From contig NZ_JBOCEG010000006.1 of the NCBI RefSeq assembly GCF_050586465.1, positions 1 through 64,000 on the forward strand: a stretch of 64,000 nt of DNA, read 5' to 3'. Below, in pieces: positions 35,211 to 44,337 of this stretch. Numbering within the stretch: the first letter of the stretch is position 1; each line of letters starts with the position of its first letter. The position numbers were made by a program, and so were the translations under genes. The notes under the pieces were generated by a model, which made no database searches, was not told where the DNA came from, and was given only the letters and a program-made list of their open reading frames with translations. The DNA is from CAJXYS01 sp913063035 (GTDB lineage: Bacteria > Pseudomonadota > Alphaproteobacteria > Rhodobacterales > Rhodobacteraceae).

Positions 35211-36344
35211 ATGTTTCTGGTGTTGTCCTACCTGCTGATCTTCGCCGGCTCGGCGCTGATATGTGCGGTGGTGATCCAGAAGGGCAAGCGCCACAGGGTG
35301 CTGTCTGGGCGGGCAACGGACATATCGGCGGTTCAGGCCGCGCATACCGCGCCGACGCCGCGCGTCGGGGGGCTGGGCCTGCTGGCGGGGGTGCTCATAT
35401 CGATCCCGCTGGCACCGGCGCCGCTGCGCGAGAACTACACGCTGTTCGCGGTTTCGCTGGGTCCGGTCTTCGCGGCCGGCTTCGCCGAGGACCTACGCTT
35501 CGCGGTCAAGCCCGCTTGGCGGCTGGCCGCGGCTGTGCTCTCGAGCGTCTTGGCGATCGGCTTGCTCGGCATGTGGATCCCGCGTGTCGGGATCCCGGGG
35601 CTTGACGTGCTCGTGGCCTGGGCGCCCGTCGGGATCCTCTTCACCCTGTTCGCGGCGGCCGGGGTCTGTAACGCGTTCAACCTGATCGATGGCCTCAACG
35701 GGCTTGCCGCCGGGACCGGCGTGGTCACCGCGGTCGGGCTCGCCGTGATCGCCCGCGCCGCCGGTGACCCCATGATGGCGGAACTGACACTGATGCTTGT
35801 CGCCGCCCTGATGGGCTTTCTCGTGTTCAATTTCCCGAAGGGCAGGATTTTCCTTGGTGATGCCGGGGCCTATTCGCTCGGGCACATGCTCGCCTGGTTC
35901 GCGATCGTACTGATGGTGCGCGTCGAGACGCTGAGCCCGTGGGCGGTTGTCCTGGTCTTTTTCTGGCCGATCGCGGATACGTTCCTGGCAATCTACCGGC
36001 GGCGCCGGGGGCAGCGTCCGGCCGATCAGCCGGACCGGCTCCACTATCACCAGCTGGTCATGCGCGCGCTCGAGATACTCTGGCTTGGGCGTGACAAGCG
36101 TCACCTTGCCAACCCGTTGGCCACGGTCGTGATGATGCCGCTCATCATCGCGCCGGTGGCCTCGGGCGTCATCCTCTGGGACAGTCCGCTTGCCGCGTTC
36201 CTGGCATTTGTCGGCTATGCGGTTTCCTTCGCGCTCAGCTATGTTCTTGGCCTGCGCCTCGCGCAGTCGCGGCTGTTCCGGCCCGGTGACGGGGCAAATG
36301 GCCAAGGCCGCGCTGGCGAGGGGCTGCACGGCAGTTCGGCCTGA
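35211..36344 (+). CDS. WecA-type undecaprenyl-phosphate sugar-1-phosphate transferase
   Basis: Initiating transferase of the MraY/WecA family, 377 residues with about ten helices, loading the first (N-acetyl)hexosamine-1-phosphate on undecaprenyl phosphate. AHTAPTPRVGGLGLLAG, FAEDLRFAVKP, CNAFNLIDGLNGLAAGTG (catalytic Asp) and FPKGRIFLGDAGAYSLGH are present. RLHYHQLVMRAL corresponds to the histidine-containing cytoplasmic loop. The start at ATG 35211 follows GAGAGGTAGGG. It faces the wza-like gene convergently. As the only initiating enzyme seen in the window, it is the likely first step for the repeat unit that the Wzc/Wza-type proteins export. Confidence 0.92.
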   Translation: MFLVLSYLLIFAGSALICAVVIQKGKRHRVLSGRATDISAVQAAHTAPTPRVGGLGLLAGVLISIPLAPAPLRENYTLFAVSLGPVFAAGFAEDLRFAVKPAWRLAAAVLSSVLAIGLLGMWIPRVGIPGLDVLVAWAPVGILFTLFAAAGVCNAFNLIDGLNGLAAGTGVVTAVGLAVIARAAGDPMMAELTLMLVAALMGFLVFNFPKGRIFLGDAGAYSLGHMLAWFAIVLMVRVETLSPWAVVLVFFWPIADTFLAIYRRRRGQRPADQPDRLHYHQLVMRALEILWLGRDKRHLANPLATVVMMPLIIAPVASGVILWDSPLAAFLAFVGYAVSFALSYVLGLRLAQSRLFRPGDGANGQGRAGEGLHGSSA

Positions 36345-36418
36345 GGCGGCAGCGACGCCGCCGGGCCGCGGTTGCGCCCCGCATATCCATCCGCCAGAGA
36401 GATCGCCGGGATCCCGGC

Positions 36419-38140
36419 TCACTCGGACCCGGCGTCTCCGATATCCTCGGCTACGGTCTGCAAGCCGCTGGCGGCGGTCGTGAGTCCCAGGGCCATGCGG
36501 AGAACCTCGTTGAACTGCGAGATCGGGCGCTTGCGGATGAAGACGATATCCCCCGGCCGCAACTCGAAGCTCTCGGCCAGCGCGGCGCGCAGCACGTCCC
36601 GCATGTCGAGATGGTAGGCGGTAAAGACCCGTCCCGCGCCCCGCAGGACGTAGATGTGGCCGAAATCCGCTTCGTTCGTGGGACGCGCGGCATTGTCGAA
36701 GAGCGCTTCGGACAGGGTGGTGCGCTGCACCGGTTGAACCTCGACCCGCGCCGGACGGCCGACCGTGCCGATGACGAGGGCCGTGTTCCGCGCATAGACG
36801 AGATCGTCCACGATCACGTGGTCGCCGGGTTTGAGCCAGTACTGGCGGCCGGGCGCATCCAGCAGCACGTCCTGCGCCGAGAGCCGGTATGCGCGGCCAT
36901 CGCGGTGGAGCCGCACAAGCATGTCCCGGTTGCGGTCGGCCTCCAGCCCCTGCTGGCTGAGGAGACGTCGCAAGTCGAGGCCCTGATCGGTTAGGGTAAT
37001 TTCGCCGACGCCGGTTGCGCCGACTCGTGTGAAGGTCACGAATTGCGAGTCGAACCGCTCGACCGTGAGTTGGAATGCCGGTTGGCGGGACAGGCGCTCG
37101 ACGATGATCCGGTCGCCGTCCAGAACAGGGAAGTTGTCGCGGTTCGCGTCCAGCAGCACGCTTCGGGCCCGCATCTGGTAAATCTCGGCGCCACGCTCCA
37201 GCCGGACCAGGTAGTCACGGTCGCGGCTCAGGCCCGGGTTGAGCTGTGCCAGCAGCCGGTCCATGGTCAATGGGTCCGTCGTGATCGGCACGAGCCGTGA
37301 GCCCAGATCCCCGGTGACCAGTGCGCTCCGCGCCTTGAAGCCGGTCACGTCGACGAGGATCTCGGTGGTCAGCCCGGCACGCAAGGCCTCTTGCGCTATG
37401 CGTGGTTGCAGATCGGTCACGGCCAGCCCTGCCACCTCGACCGCGCCGATGTTGAGCAGGGTAACCGTGCCGTCGGTCTTGACCTCGGCCTGGCGGGTCA
37501 CGAGGCGCTCGGTGGTCATGCCGTCCTCGCTGACCGGGACCATGCGGCTGATCGCAAGGACGTCGCCGGCCCCGATGCGGTAGTCCGGGGAAGCGATCCT
37601 GGGGAAAGGACGTTCCATCACCTCGCTGGCCAGGCGGTCCGATGTGCTGACAAGGGCGGCCTCGATCGCGTTGCGCGCGGCCAGCACCGTGCGGCCCGCG
37701 ACGGTCACCTGCTGACCTTCGGCCAGTTCCACATACCCGCCTTCCGCGACCGTCAGGCTGCGCGAGATCACCTGTTCGCGTTCGATGCCGTCGGCGTCGA
37801 TCTCGAAGGTCAGGCGATCGAGCCGCAGAACGTCGCCGATCCCGAGCACGTAGTCGAAACGCCTGTTGGCAGGCGGCGGCGCCGGGCGAATGGCATCATC
37901 CTCGTTGACGATCCGGGCCGCGCCGCCGTTTGGGCCGGCGAGAACGACCCGGTTTTCGAAGGGGGTGGCGTTGGCGCGGCGCAGGACCTCCGGGGTTATG
38001 GCCAGCGCGGTCACCGCGTAATCGGCCTGAACCGTCTCACCGGTCGGGCTGGGACCCTTGAAGCTGGGCTGACGCAGCACGAGATCGCTACATCCCGCCA
38101 TCAGGACTCCGCTGACCGACAGCACAACAAATATGCGCAA
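36419..38140 (-). CDS. Wza-like polysaccharide export lipoprotein with duplicated export domain
   Basis: Outer-membrane export protein of 573 residues. The lipobox VLMAGC ends at Cys17. There are two tandem polysaccharide-export domains instead of one: RFDYVLGIGDVLRLDRL onward (95-165) and SPDYRIGAGDVLAISRM onward (184-255). About three SLBB-like modules follow (265-350, 357-447, 453-537), then a short helix FNEVLRMALGL. The start is a TTG at 38140 with AAGGAGA 6 bases upstream. It begins 17 bases after the Wzc-like stop, so the two are one operon. It is far longer than the paralogue at 44338-45501 (387 residues). Confidence 0.85.
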   Translation of the reverse strand: MRIFVVLSVSGVLMAGCSDLVLRQPSFKGPSPTGETVQADYAVTALAITPEVLRRANATPFENRVVLAGPNGGAARIVNEDDAIRPAPPPANRRFDYVLGIGDVLRLDRLTFEIDADGIEREQVISRSLTVAEGGYVELAEGQQVTVAGRTVLAARNAIEAALVSTSDRLASEVMERPFPRIASPDYRIGAGDVLAISRMVPVSEDGMTTERLVTRQAEVKTDGTVTLLNIGAVEVAGLAVTDLQPRIAQEALRAGLTTEILVDVTGFKARSALVTGDLGSRLVPITTDPLTMDRLLAQLNPGLSRDRDYLVRLERGAEIYQMRARSVLLDANRDNFPVLDGDRIIVERLSRQPAFQLTVERFDSQFVTFTRVGATGVGEITLTDQGLDLRRLLSQQGLEADRNRDMLVRLHRDGRAYRLSAQDVLLDAPGRQYWLKPGDHVIVDDLVYARNTALVIGTVGRPARVEVQPVQRTTLSEALFDNAARPTNEADFGHIYVLRGAGRVFTAYHLDMRDVLRAALAESFELRPGDIVFIRKRPISQFNEVLRMALGLTTAASGLQTVAEDIGDAGSE

Positions 38141-38157
38141 CTTCGTCTCCTTCGTCG

Positions 38158-40113
38158 TCAGGCCAGCACCAGGCCGCCTGGAATTTCGGGGTGGCGGGCG
38201 CGAAGCGTGGCGACCGTGGCGGCGTCGTTGCGGGTCGTTTGGCCTGTCTGCGCCAGCACCACGAAACCGGCGCACTCCGCCAGCAGGCTCTCGGTGATCG
38301 CGGTGCCCTCTGACGGCGGCGGGCAGAACAGGACCAGCCGGCCGTAATGCGATGCCAGCGTGTGCAGCCTTTTGCGAAGACCGTCGGTTTCGCCCGGCCG
38401 GGCCGGCGGATCGGGCCATGCCAGGTCTGGCCCGTCGCCGAGGCTGCAGACCGTCCAACCGGGGCCGTGCGATTGCCGGTCGCCGGGGGGGCTGCCCAGG
38501 ACGCGCTCCGCGGAGAGGTCGACGAGACAGACGCCGCCCGCCTCTGTGTGCAGGATATCGGCCAGCCCGAGCGCGGCGTTTTTGGCGAGCGGATGAATCC
38601 CTGCCGGGATGAGCGCGAGATGTTGCCCCGCCGCCGGGGCGTGCCGGGCCGCCATGTCTGCCAGACCGTGCCGCGGGCAGCCGCGCACCCTGTCGAGCCA
38701 GGCGTCGGGGCCGGGGCCGCGAAGCCTTCGGAACCCCGCGTCGAGGTGGACAACATCCGGCATGCCGGTCGCGTCCGCGACCGCCCGCGCCGAGTGCAGG
38801 GTGCCTTGCCGCACCGACAGGAGCAGCGCCGCCCCGGTACCGCCGACCGTCCCGAGCACGAGGCCAAGGGCCGCGATGAGCGCCGTGCGCGGTGCGGCCG
38901 GTTCGATCGGGGGTATGGCAGTCTCGATCATTTCGCCACTTTCCACGGCAAAGCCCGACGAAAAGGACTCGGTCTCGAACTGCTTGATCATCGCCTCGTA
39001 GATCGCCTCGTTGACCTTCAGTTCCCGGCGCAGCTCTTCCAGCTCGGTTGCCGCTTCGGCGTTGTCGCGCGCGTCCTGCTCGAGGCGCGAGATCGAGCGC
39101 TCGATCACCTGGTCGCGCGCGGCGAGATCCCGGCGCAGCGCCGCGATCTCAGGCTGCGCGGGCAACCGCCAGCCGGCCTCGTCATTGGGCCAGCCGAGAC
39201 GGCGGCGAAACTCCAGCGAGGCCGCGATGGGATGAAGTTTCATGAATGCGTCTCGCGCCGCGTTGTCGAAGGTCGCGCCGGATTCGGCCATGCCGGCCAG
39301 CGCGGTCAGCGCCGCGCCGGTCTGGGCGATGTCCTCCCGCGTCTTGCGCAGCGAGACGAGTTGCGCGGAGGATTGCGCCAGCTCTTCGGTCGAGCGCAGG
39401 TTGTTGGCAAGCGAATAATCCTTCAGCGCCTGGGCTGAGCCGTCGAGCGCGACGCGAACTTCGTAGAGTTCCTGTGCAAAGTAGTCGAGCTTCTCACGCG
39501 CCTCCTCGCGGCGCATGCGGAAGAGATCCTCGAGCACCTGCCGCACGACGAGATTCGCGATCTCGGCGGCGCGGTCCGGGTCGGGATGGACGACCGTCAG
39601 CGTGATCACCCCGTTATCCTTGAGCTCGATCGTGAGGGCGTCGGCAAATCGAGCCGCGACGGCGGCCGTGATCCGGGCCGGGCCGGGTGGCGGCCCCGGG
39701 TCGAGCCCGAGCAGGTCCTTGGCCTGCGCTCGCAGCCCGGGAGGCGCAAGTGTGGGGTTGAAGACCGGGTCCTGATAGAGCCCGGCTGGCGCCGCGATCT
39801 TGTCGAGAAACGGCCGCGACAGAATCCGGTCTTCCAGCTTATCGGCCTCTGACGTGCCGCCGCGGCCGACATTGATACCGGCGAGCGAGGCCAATCCGCC
39901 AAGATCCCCGAGCGTTGCCGGCTCGGCCTCGTTCAGTTCGAAGCGGGCGCTGGCCTCGAAGACAGGTGTCGCGATCTGCGTCGCGTAGACGATGGCCGCC
40001 AGGAAAGAGGCAGAAGCGATCGCCATGACCTTTCCCTTCCGCGCCCAGATGGCGGCGAAGAGTTCGACCAGATCGATTTCGTCATCTGCCTGGGCTGGGG
40101 GGATTGATGTCAC
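38158..40113 (-). CDS. Wzc/Wzz-like chain-length protein with degenerate kinase domain
   Basis: Inner-membrane polysaccharide co-polymerase of 651 residues. DDEIDLVELFAAIWARK starts the Wzz domain; TM1 is about 29-47 and TM2 about 408-430, with a coiled-coil-rich periplasmic part between. The cytoplasmic C-terminus (about 440-651) matches the position of a BY-kinase. However, its Walker A slot reads LIPAGIHPLAKNAALG without GK-S/T, the Walker B-like strand is LVLFCPPPSEG, and no tyrosine-rich tail exists. It is therefore probably catalytically dead and structural. The paralogue at 42377-44332 has exactly the same length. Confidence 0.85.
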   Translation of the reverse strand: MTSIPPAQADDEIDLVELFAAIWARKGKVMAIASASFLAAIVYATQIATPVFEASARFELNEAEPATLGDLGGLASLAGINVGRGGTSEADKLEDRILSRPFLDKIAAPAGLYQDPVFNPTLAPPGLRAQAKDLLGLDPGPPPGPARITAAVAARFADALTIELKDNGVITLTVVHPDPDRAAEIANLVVRQVLEDLFRMRREEAREKLDYFAQELYEVRVALDGSAQALKDYSLANNLRSTEELAQSSAQLVSLRKTREDIAQTGAALTALAGMAESGATFDNAARDAFMKLHPIAASLEFRRRLGWPNDEAGWRLPAQPEIAALRRDLAARDQVIERSISRLEQDARDNAEAATELEELRRELKVNEAIYEAMIKQFETESFSSGFAVESGEMIETAIPPIEPAAPRTALIAALGLVLGTVGGTGAALLLSVRQGTLHSARAVADATGMPDVVHLDAGFRRLRGPGPDAWLDRVRGCPRHGLADMAARHAPAAGQHLALIPAGIHPLAKNAALGLADILHTEAGGVCLVDLSAERVLGSPPGDRQSHGPGWTVCSLGDGPDLAWPDPPARPGETDGLRKRLHTLASHYGRLVLFCPPPSEGTAITESLLAECAGFVVLAQTGQTTRNDAATVATLRARHPEIPGGLVLA

Positions 40114-40489
40114 GACCGCGGCCGTCCTGTACCATTTACGCGCATACCGACTACAGGCCTGTTTCTGCCGTCCGGACCCCGCGATTGCAAGGCATAGTTG
40201 CCCCGCTGTACGCGCTGTCGCATGGCGCGATCCGGCAGGCGCCGCTTGCGACGCCGCGGCGCAATGGGGCGGAACGCTGCGTCACGCAATCCTTGCCATG
40301 CGTCATGGCCGGGGAATGCCGGAGCCCGCGAAGCGTGCATCGATGCGGTGCATCACTGCATCATGGGGTGTCAACGCTGCGCTTGCCGGTTTCCATCACC
40401 GCGCTGGCACATTACTGTGCCACGGTAAGTGGCCCCGCGATCTGCGGGCGGGATTGGCGGGCAGGGTCCGCCGGGGAAGGAGTGCAAGG
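40114..40489. other. Divergent promoter region between the two export modules
   Basis: There are 376 bases between wzc-like copy 1 (minus) and the barrel gene (plus), with no gene. TGCATC occurs three times (40336, 40349, 40357), and GCATCGATGC at 40337-40346 is palindromic. A perfect inverted repeat lies at 40405-40422. The region likely controls both modules. Confidence 0.5.
40405..40422. promoter_or_regulatory. Candidate operator upstream of the export-module genes
   Basis: TGGCACA-TTAC-TGTGCCA is a perfect inverted repeat with 7-base arms and a 4-base spacer, 68 bases before the barrel gene start. The size and symmetry are typical of a dimeric regulator site. The regulator is unknown; the first half also resembles a sigma-54 -24 element, but no matching -12 element follows. 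Confidence 0.45.
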
Positions 40490-42112
40490 ATGCGCGCATT
40501 CGGCTCGCGTATGAAGAGGGTCTGGCTTGGCAGTTCCCTGGCGGTCGCCATGGCCGTCGGAGCCTTCACCGATGCGGCTTCGGCCGACCCGGTGGTCGAG
40601 AGTATCGCCCCGCGCCATGCGAATCTCGACACCGGCTACCTTTTGCCCGCGGGCAGTCTCGTGCTGGAATTCGGGTCGCATCAGACGGCGCCGGACACGG
40701 GGGCCGGGACCGGAACACAGCTTTACCACGGCGGTATCGACTGGCGCGGTGCGGGACCGTTCCAGTTCGGCGTCGACGCGCAGGTCTTCGACGATCCGCC
40801 GATCTCCGCGATCCGGGGATCCACGGAAAACGTCACCTTGCTCGGCTTCGGGGCCAACGTGAAGTACCAAATCCGCGGCGATGCGCGGATGAGCGTCTCG
40901 GCGCTCGCCGGGCTGGAATATTTCGCGATCGAGCCGGACGCGACCGCGGGGGATGACTGGGTGCACGGGGCGGCGGCGACGCTGAAACTGCCGGCGAGTT
41001 TCCAGCTCAGCCCGGAGCTGCATCTTCACCTTGTCCCCGGTGTCACGTTTTTCCCGGACAGCCTCGAGGGCTACGAATTCTTCGGCACCAACGCGCATAT
41101 GGGCGCCGGTCTCACCTGGCAGCCGACCCCGCGGCTCCAGGCTTATGGCGGCGTCACGGGCAGTTTCGGGCCGGGCGGCAATACGGTGACCGCCAACGGC
41201 GGCATCGACCGCACGCCCGTCTGGACGGCGGGGCTGCGCTATGCCGTGACGCCGCGTGTCGCGCTCGACGCCTTTGCGACGAACGGGCTCGGGATGTCTC
41301 CGGCCACCGATCTGGTGACGCTCTTTCCGGGTGGTGACGAGGCTCTCTTCGGCCTGAAACTCACCTATGCACCCGGCGCCCAGGGCAGCCAGCGCCAGGC
41401 CTACGGGGCCGATCCGCTGGCGCCGGTGACGCCGCGCGACCGCCAGCTGGCGCGTGACGGCTTCACCCTGTCGAGCGCCGATACGCTGAGCCCGGGCGAG
41501 GCCCGGGCCGCGCTCGGCGGCGGGACGGATGACAATGCCGCACTCGCCCTGCAATTCAGCCCGGATCACGCGATCCAGCTCGAGGCGCTGGTCGAGGACT
41601 ACGCCGAGGATGGCAGCGTCGGGCCGGACCGCAACCCGAGCGAGGATGCCCGCTACATGTTCGGCGGGCGACTGCAGCTTCTGGACCAGAATAACGGGGA
41701 CGCGGTTTCGCTCTCGGCGCGGCTCCTGGCCGGGCGCGATATCGAGCGGCCGACGACCGGCGTGCTGTTCGGCGGCCTCTCCGCCAGCCGCGAGATCGGC
41801 GCGGCGACGGCGGTCACGGTCAACCCGCGCTTTGCCGTCTTCGGCGACGAGGAAATCGGCGGCCTCGGGTTGGGCCTGAATCACGTCATTGGCCGAAACT
41901 GGCAACTGATCGGCGAGATCACCCCCGTCACGGGCGGGGAAGAGGCGGTCTGGGCCGCGGGCGCGCGCTATGCGCTGGACGGCATGCCGGCGAGCCTCGA
42001 TCTTTTCGCGACCAATGCCATCGGACGCCACGGACTCGGCACGCTCGTCGCGCAGGACAGCACCCGCATCGGCCTCGGCGTAAGCTTCGAGACCCGGCTT
42101 TTCAGGAACTGA
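40490..42112 (+). CDS. Putative outer-membrane beta-barrel, polysaccharide locus
   Basis: Exported protein of 540 residues. The signal peptide ends near DAASA (about residue 32). The mature chain has many alternating strands with aromatic ends, for example LVLEFGSHQT, ANVKYQIRGDARMSVSALAG, LHLHLVPGVTFFPD, AGLRYAVTPRVALDAFATN and RIGLGVSFETRLF. This suits a barrel of about 18-24 strands in two similar halves. AAGGAG 7 bases before ATG 40490 fixes the start. No family name can be given; YjbH-like EPS outer-membrane proteins are a distant alternative. It leads the plus-strand module with Wzc-like and Wza-like copies 2, implying a role in glycan export or secretion. Confidence 0.65.
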   Translation: MRAFGSRMKRVWLGSSLAVAMAVGAFTDAASADPVVESIAPRHANLDTGYLLPAGSLVLEFGSHQTAPDTGAGTGTQLYHGGIDWRGAGPFQFGVDAQVFDDPPISAIRGSTENVTLLGFGANVKYQIRGDARMSVSALAGLEYFAIEPDATAGDDWVHGAAATLKLPASFQLSPELHLHLVPGVTFFPDSLEGYEFFGTNAHMGAGLTWQPTPRLQAYGGVTGSFGPGGNTVTANGGIDRTPVWTAGLRYAVTPRVALDAFATNGLGMSPATDLVTLFPGGDEALFGLKLTYAPGAQGSQRQAYGADPLAPVTPRDRQLARDGFTLSSADTLSPGEARAALGGGTDDNAALALQFSPDHAIQLEALVEDYAEDGSVGPDRNPSEDARYMFGGRLQLLDQNNGDAVSLSARLLAGRDIERPTTGVLFGGLSASREIGAATAVTVNPRFAVFGDEEIGGLGLGLNHVIGRNWQLIGEITPVTGGEEAVWAAGARYALDGMPASLDLFATNAIGRHGLGTLVAQDSTRIGLGVSFETRLFRN

Positions 42113-42376
42113 AGCCTGCGTTTCATGGATCGCGCCCTTCTGCGGGCGTGGCCGGGACGGAATGACCGGGGTGTCATCTCTGCCCCGATGAAGGATTCGA
42201 CAGGCTGACGTGTGACGCGGTCCCGTGGTGCCGGTCCTTTCAATTCGCAAATGCATGGAAATCCAGTCCAATCGTCCTGAAATGGAGGCACGGTCATTTC
42301 GAAATCTGACTGATTAGGATTGTTCCGAATAGTTAATGCGGGTAGGACCTTCAGGAAAATCCAGAGGCTGCCGGGC

Positions 42377-44332
42377 ATGAACGAGATCCAGAATACGGAC
42401 GACGACGAAATCGATCTGGTGGAGCTTTTCGCGGCGCTGGCCGCGCAGAAACTGCTGATCGCCGCGATCGCTTTGGTCGCCGTTCTCCTGTCCGGGGTCT
42501 ATGCATTCCGGATTGCCGAACCGGAATACACCGCGGAAACGGTCTTCTCGGTCGCACGCGAGAGCGGCCCTTCGCTGCCGTCTTCGGCCCAGGGCCTGGC
42601 GGCGCTGGCCGGCCTAAATGTCGGCGGCGGCGAGAACACGCTGGTGTTCGAACGGCTCGAAGGGCGCGATTTCATTCTCGCCTCGGCTGAACCCCTCGGG
42701 CTCTACCAGGACCCGGTTTTCAATCCCGCGCTCACGCCGCCCGGCCTGAAATCGCGGATAATCGCGGGTATTCTCGGGAACGAACTGGAAACCCCTACGG
42801 CTGCCAAGATCGACGAGGCTTTGGTCAGCCGTTTCCGCGAGCGGGTGGTGGCCAGCGAAACGGAAAACGGCGCCACCGAACTGACCGTCACGCATCCGGA
42901 TGCAGAACGTGCGGCGCTTATCGCGAACATGACCGCCGAGCGGCTGTTCGAGGCGATCGAAGCCGATGAGCTGGCGCGGGCCCGGCGGCAGCTGGACTAT
43001 TTTTCCGATCAGCTGCTCGAGGTGCAATCCGATCTCGACGCGGCACTCGCGGCGGCGCAGGACTTCGCGGTGCGCTCAAACATCGCCTCTGAAGAGGAAC
43101 TGGCGCGGAAATCCTCGCAATTGGTGAATCTGCGCGAGAACCGCAGCACCGTGCGCGCGCAACTTGCCGCGCTCGACGAGTTCAGCGCGATGTTGGCGGG
43201 GGGCGATGCCTTGTCCGAAATGCAGGTGCGCCGCCTCCAGGAACGCCTGCCCGTCGCCGAAAGCGCCGAGTTCCTGCGCACGCTTGGCGACGACGCGATC
43301 CGGGGTGATTGGCCGCGCGTCTCGGCCGAGGACGTGGAAGTGGCACGATCTGCGCTGTCGGAGCGTCTGCAGCGGATCGAGCGCAGTATCGGCGCGCTCC
43401 GCAAGGAGGCCGAGCAGGCGGCGGAGGAAGCCGCCGAAAGCACCCGGCTCGAGCGGGACGTCAAAATCGAAGAGACGACCTACGAGCTGGTGCTGGAGCA
43501 GTTCCGCCGCGCCGATTTCGCCAGCGGGTTCGAGGACGCCACGGGCGAGGTCTACAGCCGGGCCGCGCCGCCGCTGGCGCCGTCGGAACCGCGCAAGGCC
43601 CTGATCCTGGCGCTCGGTATGGTGCTCGGACTTGTCTCGGGGTCGGGGATCGCGCTGGTGCGGATGAGCATGAGCGGCCGGCTCTACACGGGCCGCGCGC
43701 TGCGCGACAGCCTGTCCCGCGAGGTCTCGGTCGTGGGGGGGCAATTCCTGGCGCGCCTGAAGGGGCGCGGCTGGGCGCAACTGGCCCGCCGCGCCGCGCA
43801 GCTGGACGACGTCGAGGCGTCGGAGTTCTGTTTCTCTCTCCAGCAGCAGGAGGCGCGACGGATCATCGTCACCGCCCTCGATGGCCCGCGGCAGGGGGGC
43901 GGGCTGGCGGCGCTGCTGGCAGACCGGTTGCCCGCCCCGGGCGAGCGCACGCTGATTTTCGACACCGAGGGTGTGATCCGGGGCGATGACGCTGGGACGG
44001 CGACCGACCTGGAAGGCATCCGGCGCTACGGCCTGGCCGCGGACTGTGATCTCTACAGGATAGATGCCGGCGACCGCGACCCCGGCCGGGTGTTCCTCGA
44101 TCCGGGATTCCGCGCCGCGCTGCCGGCCGCGGTTGCGGATTACGACCGCGTCATATTCCTCTTGCCGCCGCTGCGGCGGGGCAAGTTTTTCGTCGAGGCC
44201 CTAGCCGATCACGCCGATGCACTTGTTGCAGTCGCGCGACTGGGTGTGGCCCGTCGGCCCGAACTGGACAAATTGTCTTTGCTTGCGCGAGAGGCTTCGA
44301 TGCATACCTACCTCGTCACCCAACGGAGGTAA
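42377..44332 (+). CDS. Wzc/Wzz-like chain-length protein with degenerate kinase domain, copy 2
   Basis: Paralogue of the protein at 38158-40113, also 651 residues, beginning DDDEIDLVELFAALAAQK. TM1 is about 26-46 and TM2 about 407-430. The periplasmic part is helical, with long Glu/Arg-rich coiled coils around 220-390. In the C-terminal domain the Walker A position reads VTALDGPRQGGGLAALLAD, lacking GK-S/T, and the B-like strand is DRVIFLLPPLRRG. Only one Tyr is near the end. It is probably a non-kinase co-polymerase. The ATG at 42377 is preferred over 42320. The stop overlaps the ribosome binding site of the Wza-like gene 5 bases on, so the pair is co-translated. Confidence 0.85.
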   Translation: MNEIQNTDDDEIDLVELFAALAAQKLLIAAIALVAVLLSGVYAFRIAEPEYTAETVFSVARESGPSLPSSAQGLAALAGLNVGGGENTLVFERLEGRDFILASAEPLGLYQDPVFNPALTPPGLKSRIIAGILGNELETPTAAKIDEALVSRFRERVVASETENGATELTVTHPDAERAALIANMTAERLFEAIEADELARARRQLDYFSDQLLEVQSDLDAALAAAQDFAVRSNIASEEELARKSSQLVNLRENRSTVRAQLAALDEFSAMLAGGDALSEMQVRRLQERLPVAESAEFLRTLGDDAIRGDWPRVSAEDVEVARSALSERLQRIERSIGALRKEAEQAAEEAAESTRLERDVKIEETTYELVLEQFRRADFASGFEDATGEVYSRAAPPLAPSEPRKALILALGMVLGLVSGSGIALVRMSMSGRLYTGRALRDSLSREVSVVGGQFLARLKGRGWAQLARRAAQLDDVEASEFCFSLQQQEARRIIVTALDGPRQGGGLAALLADRLPAPGERTLIFDTEGVIRGDDAGTATDLEGIRRYGLAADCDLYRIDAGDRDPGRVFLDPGFRAALPAAVADYDRVIFLLPPLRRGKFFVEALADHADALVAVARLGVARRPELDKLSLLAREASMHTYLVTQRR

Positions 44333-44337
44333 CCACC

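Noticed and set aside
37391..39438. Plus-strand open frames opposite the wza-like and wzc-like genes
   Set aside because: The minus-strand proteins carry conserved export and chain-length motifs; the plus-strand frames have none.
40412..42271. Minus-strand open frame of 619 codons over the barrel gene
   Set aside because: It is the complement of a gene with a signal peptide and strong ribosome binding site; its composition is Arg/Glu-biased with no recognisable domain.
38158..44332. Active BY-kinases in the two Wzc-like proteins
   Set aside because: No GK-S/T Walker A and no tyrosine cluster could be found at the C-termini, so kinase activity is not claimed.
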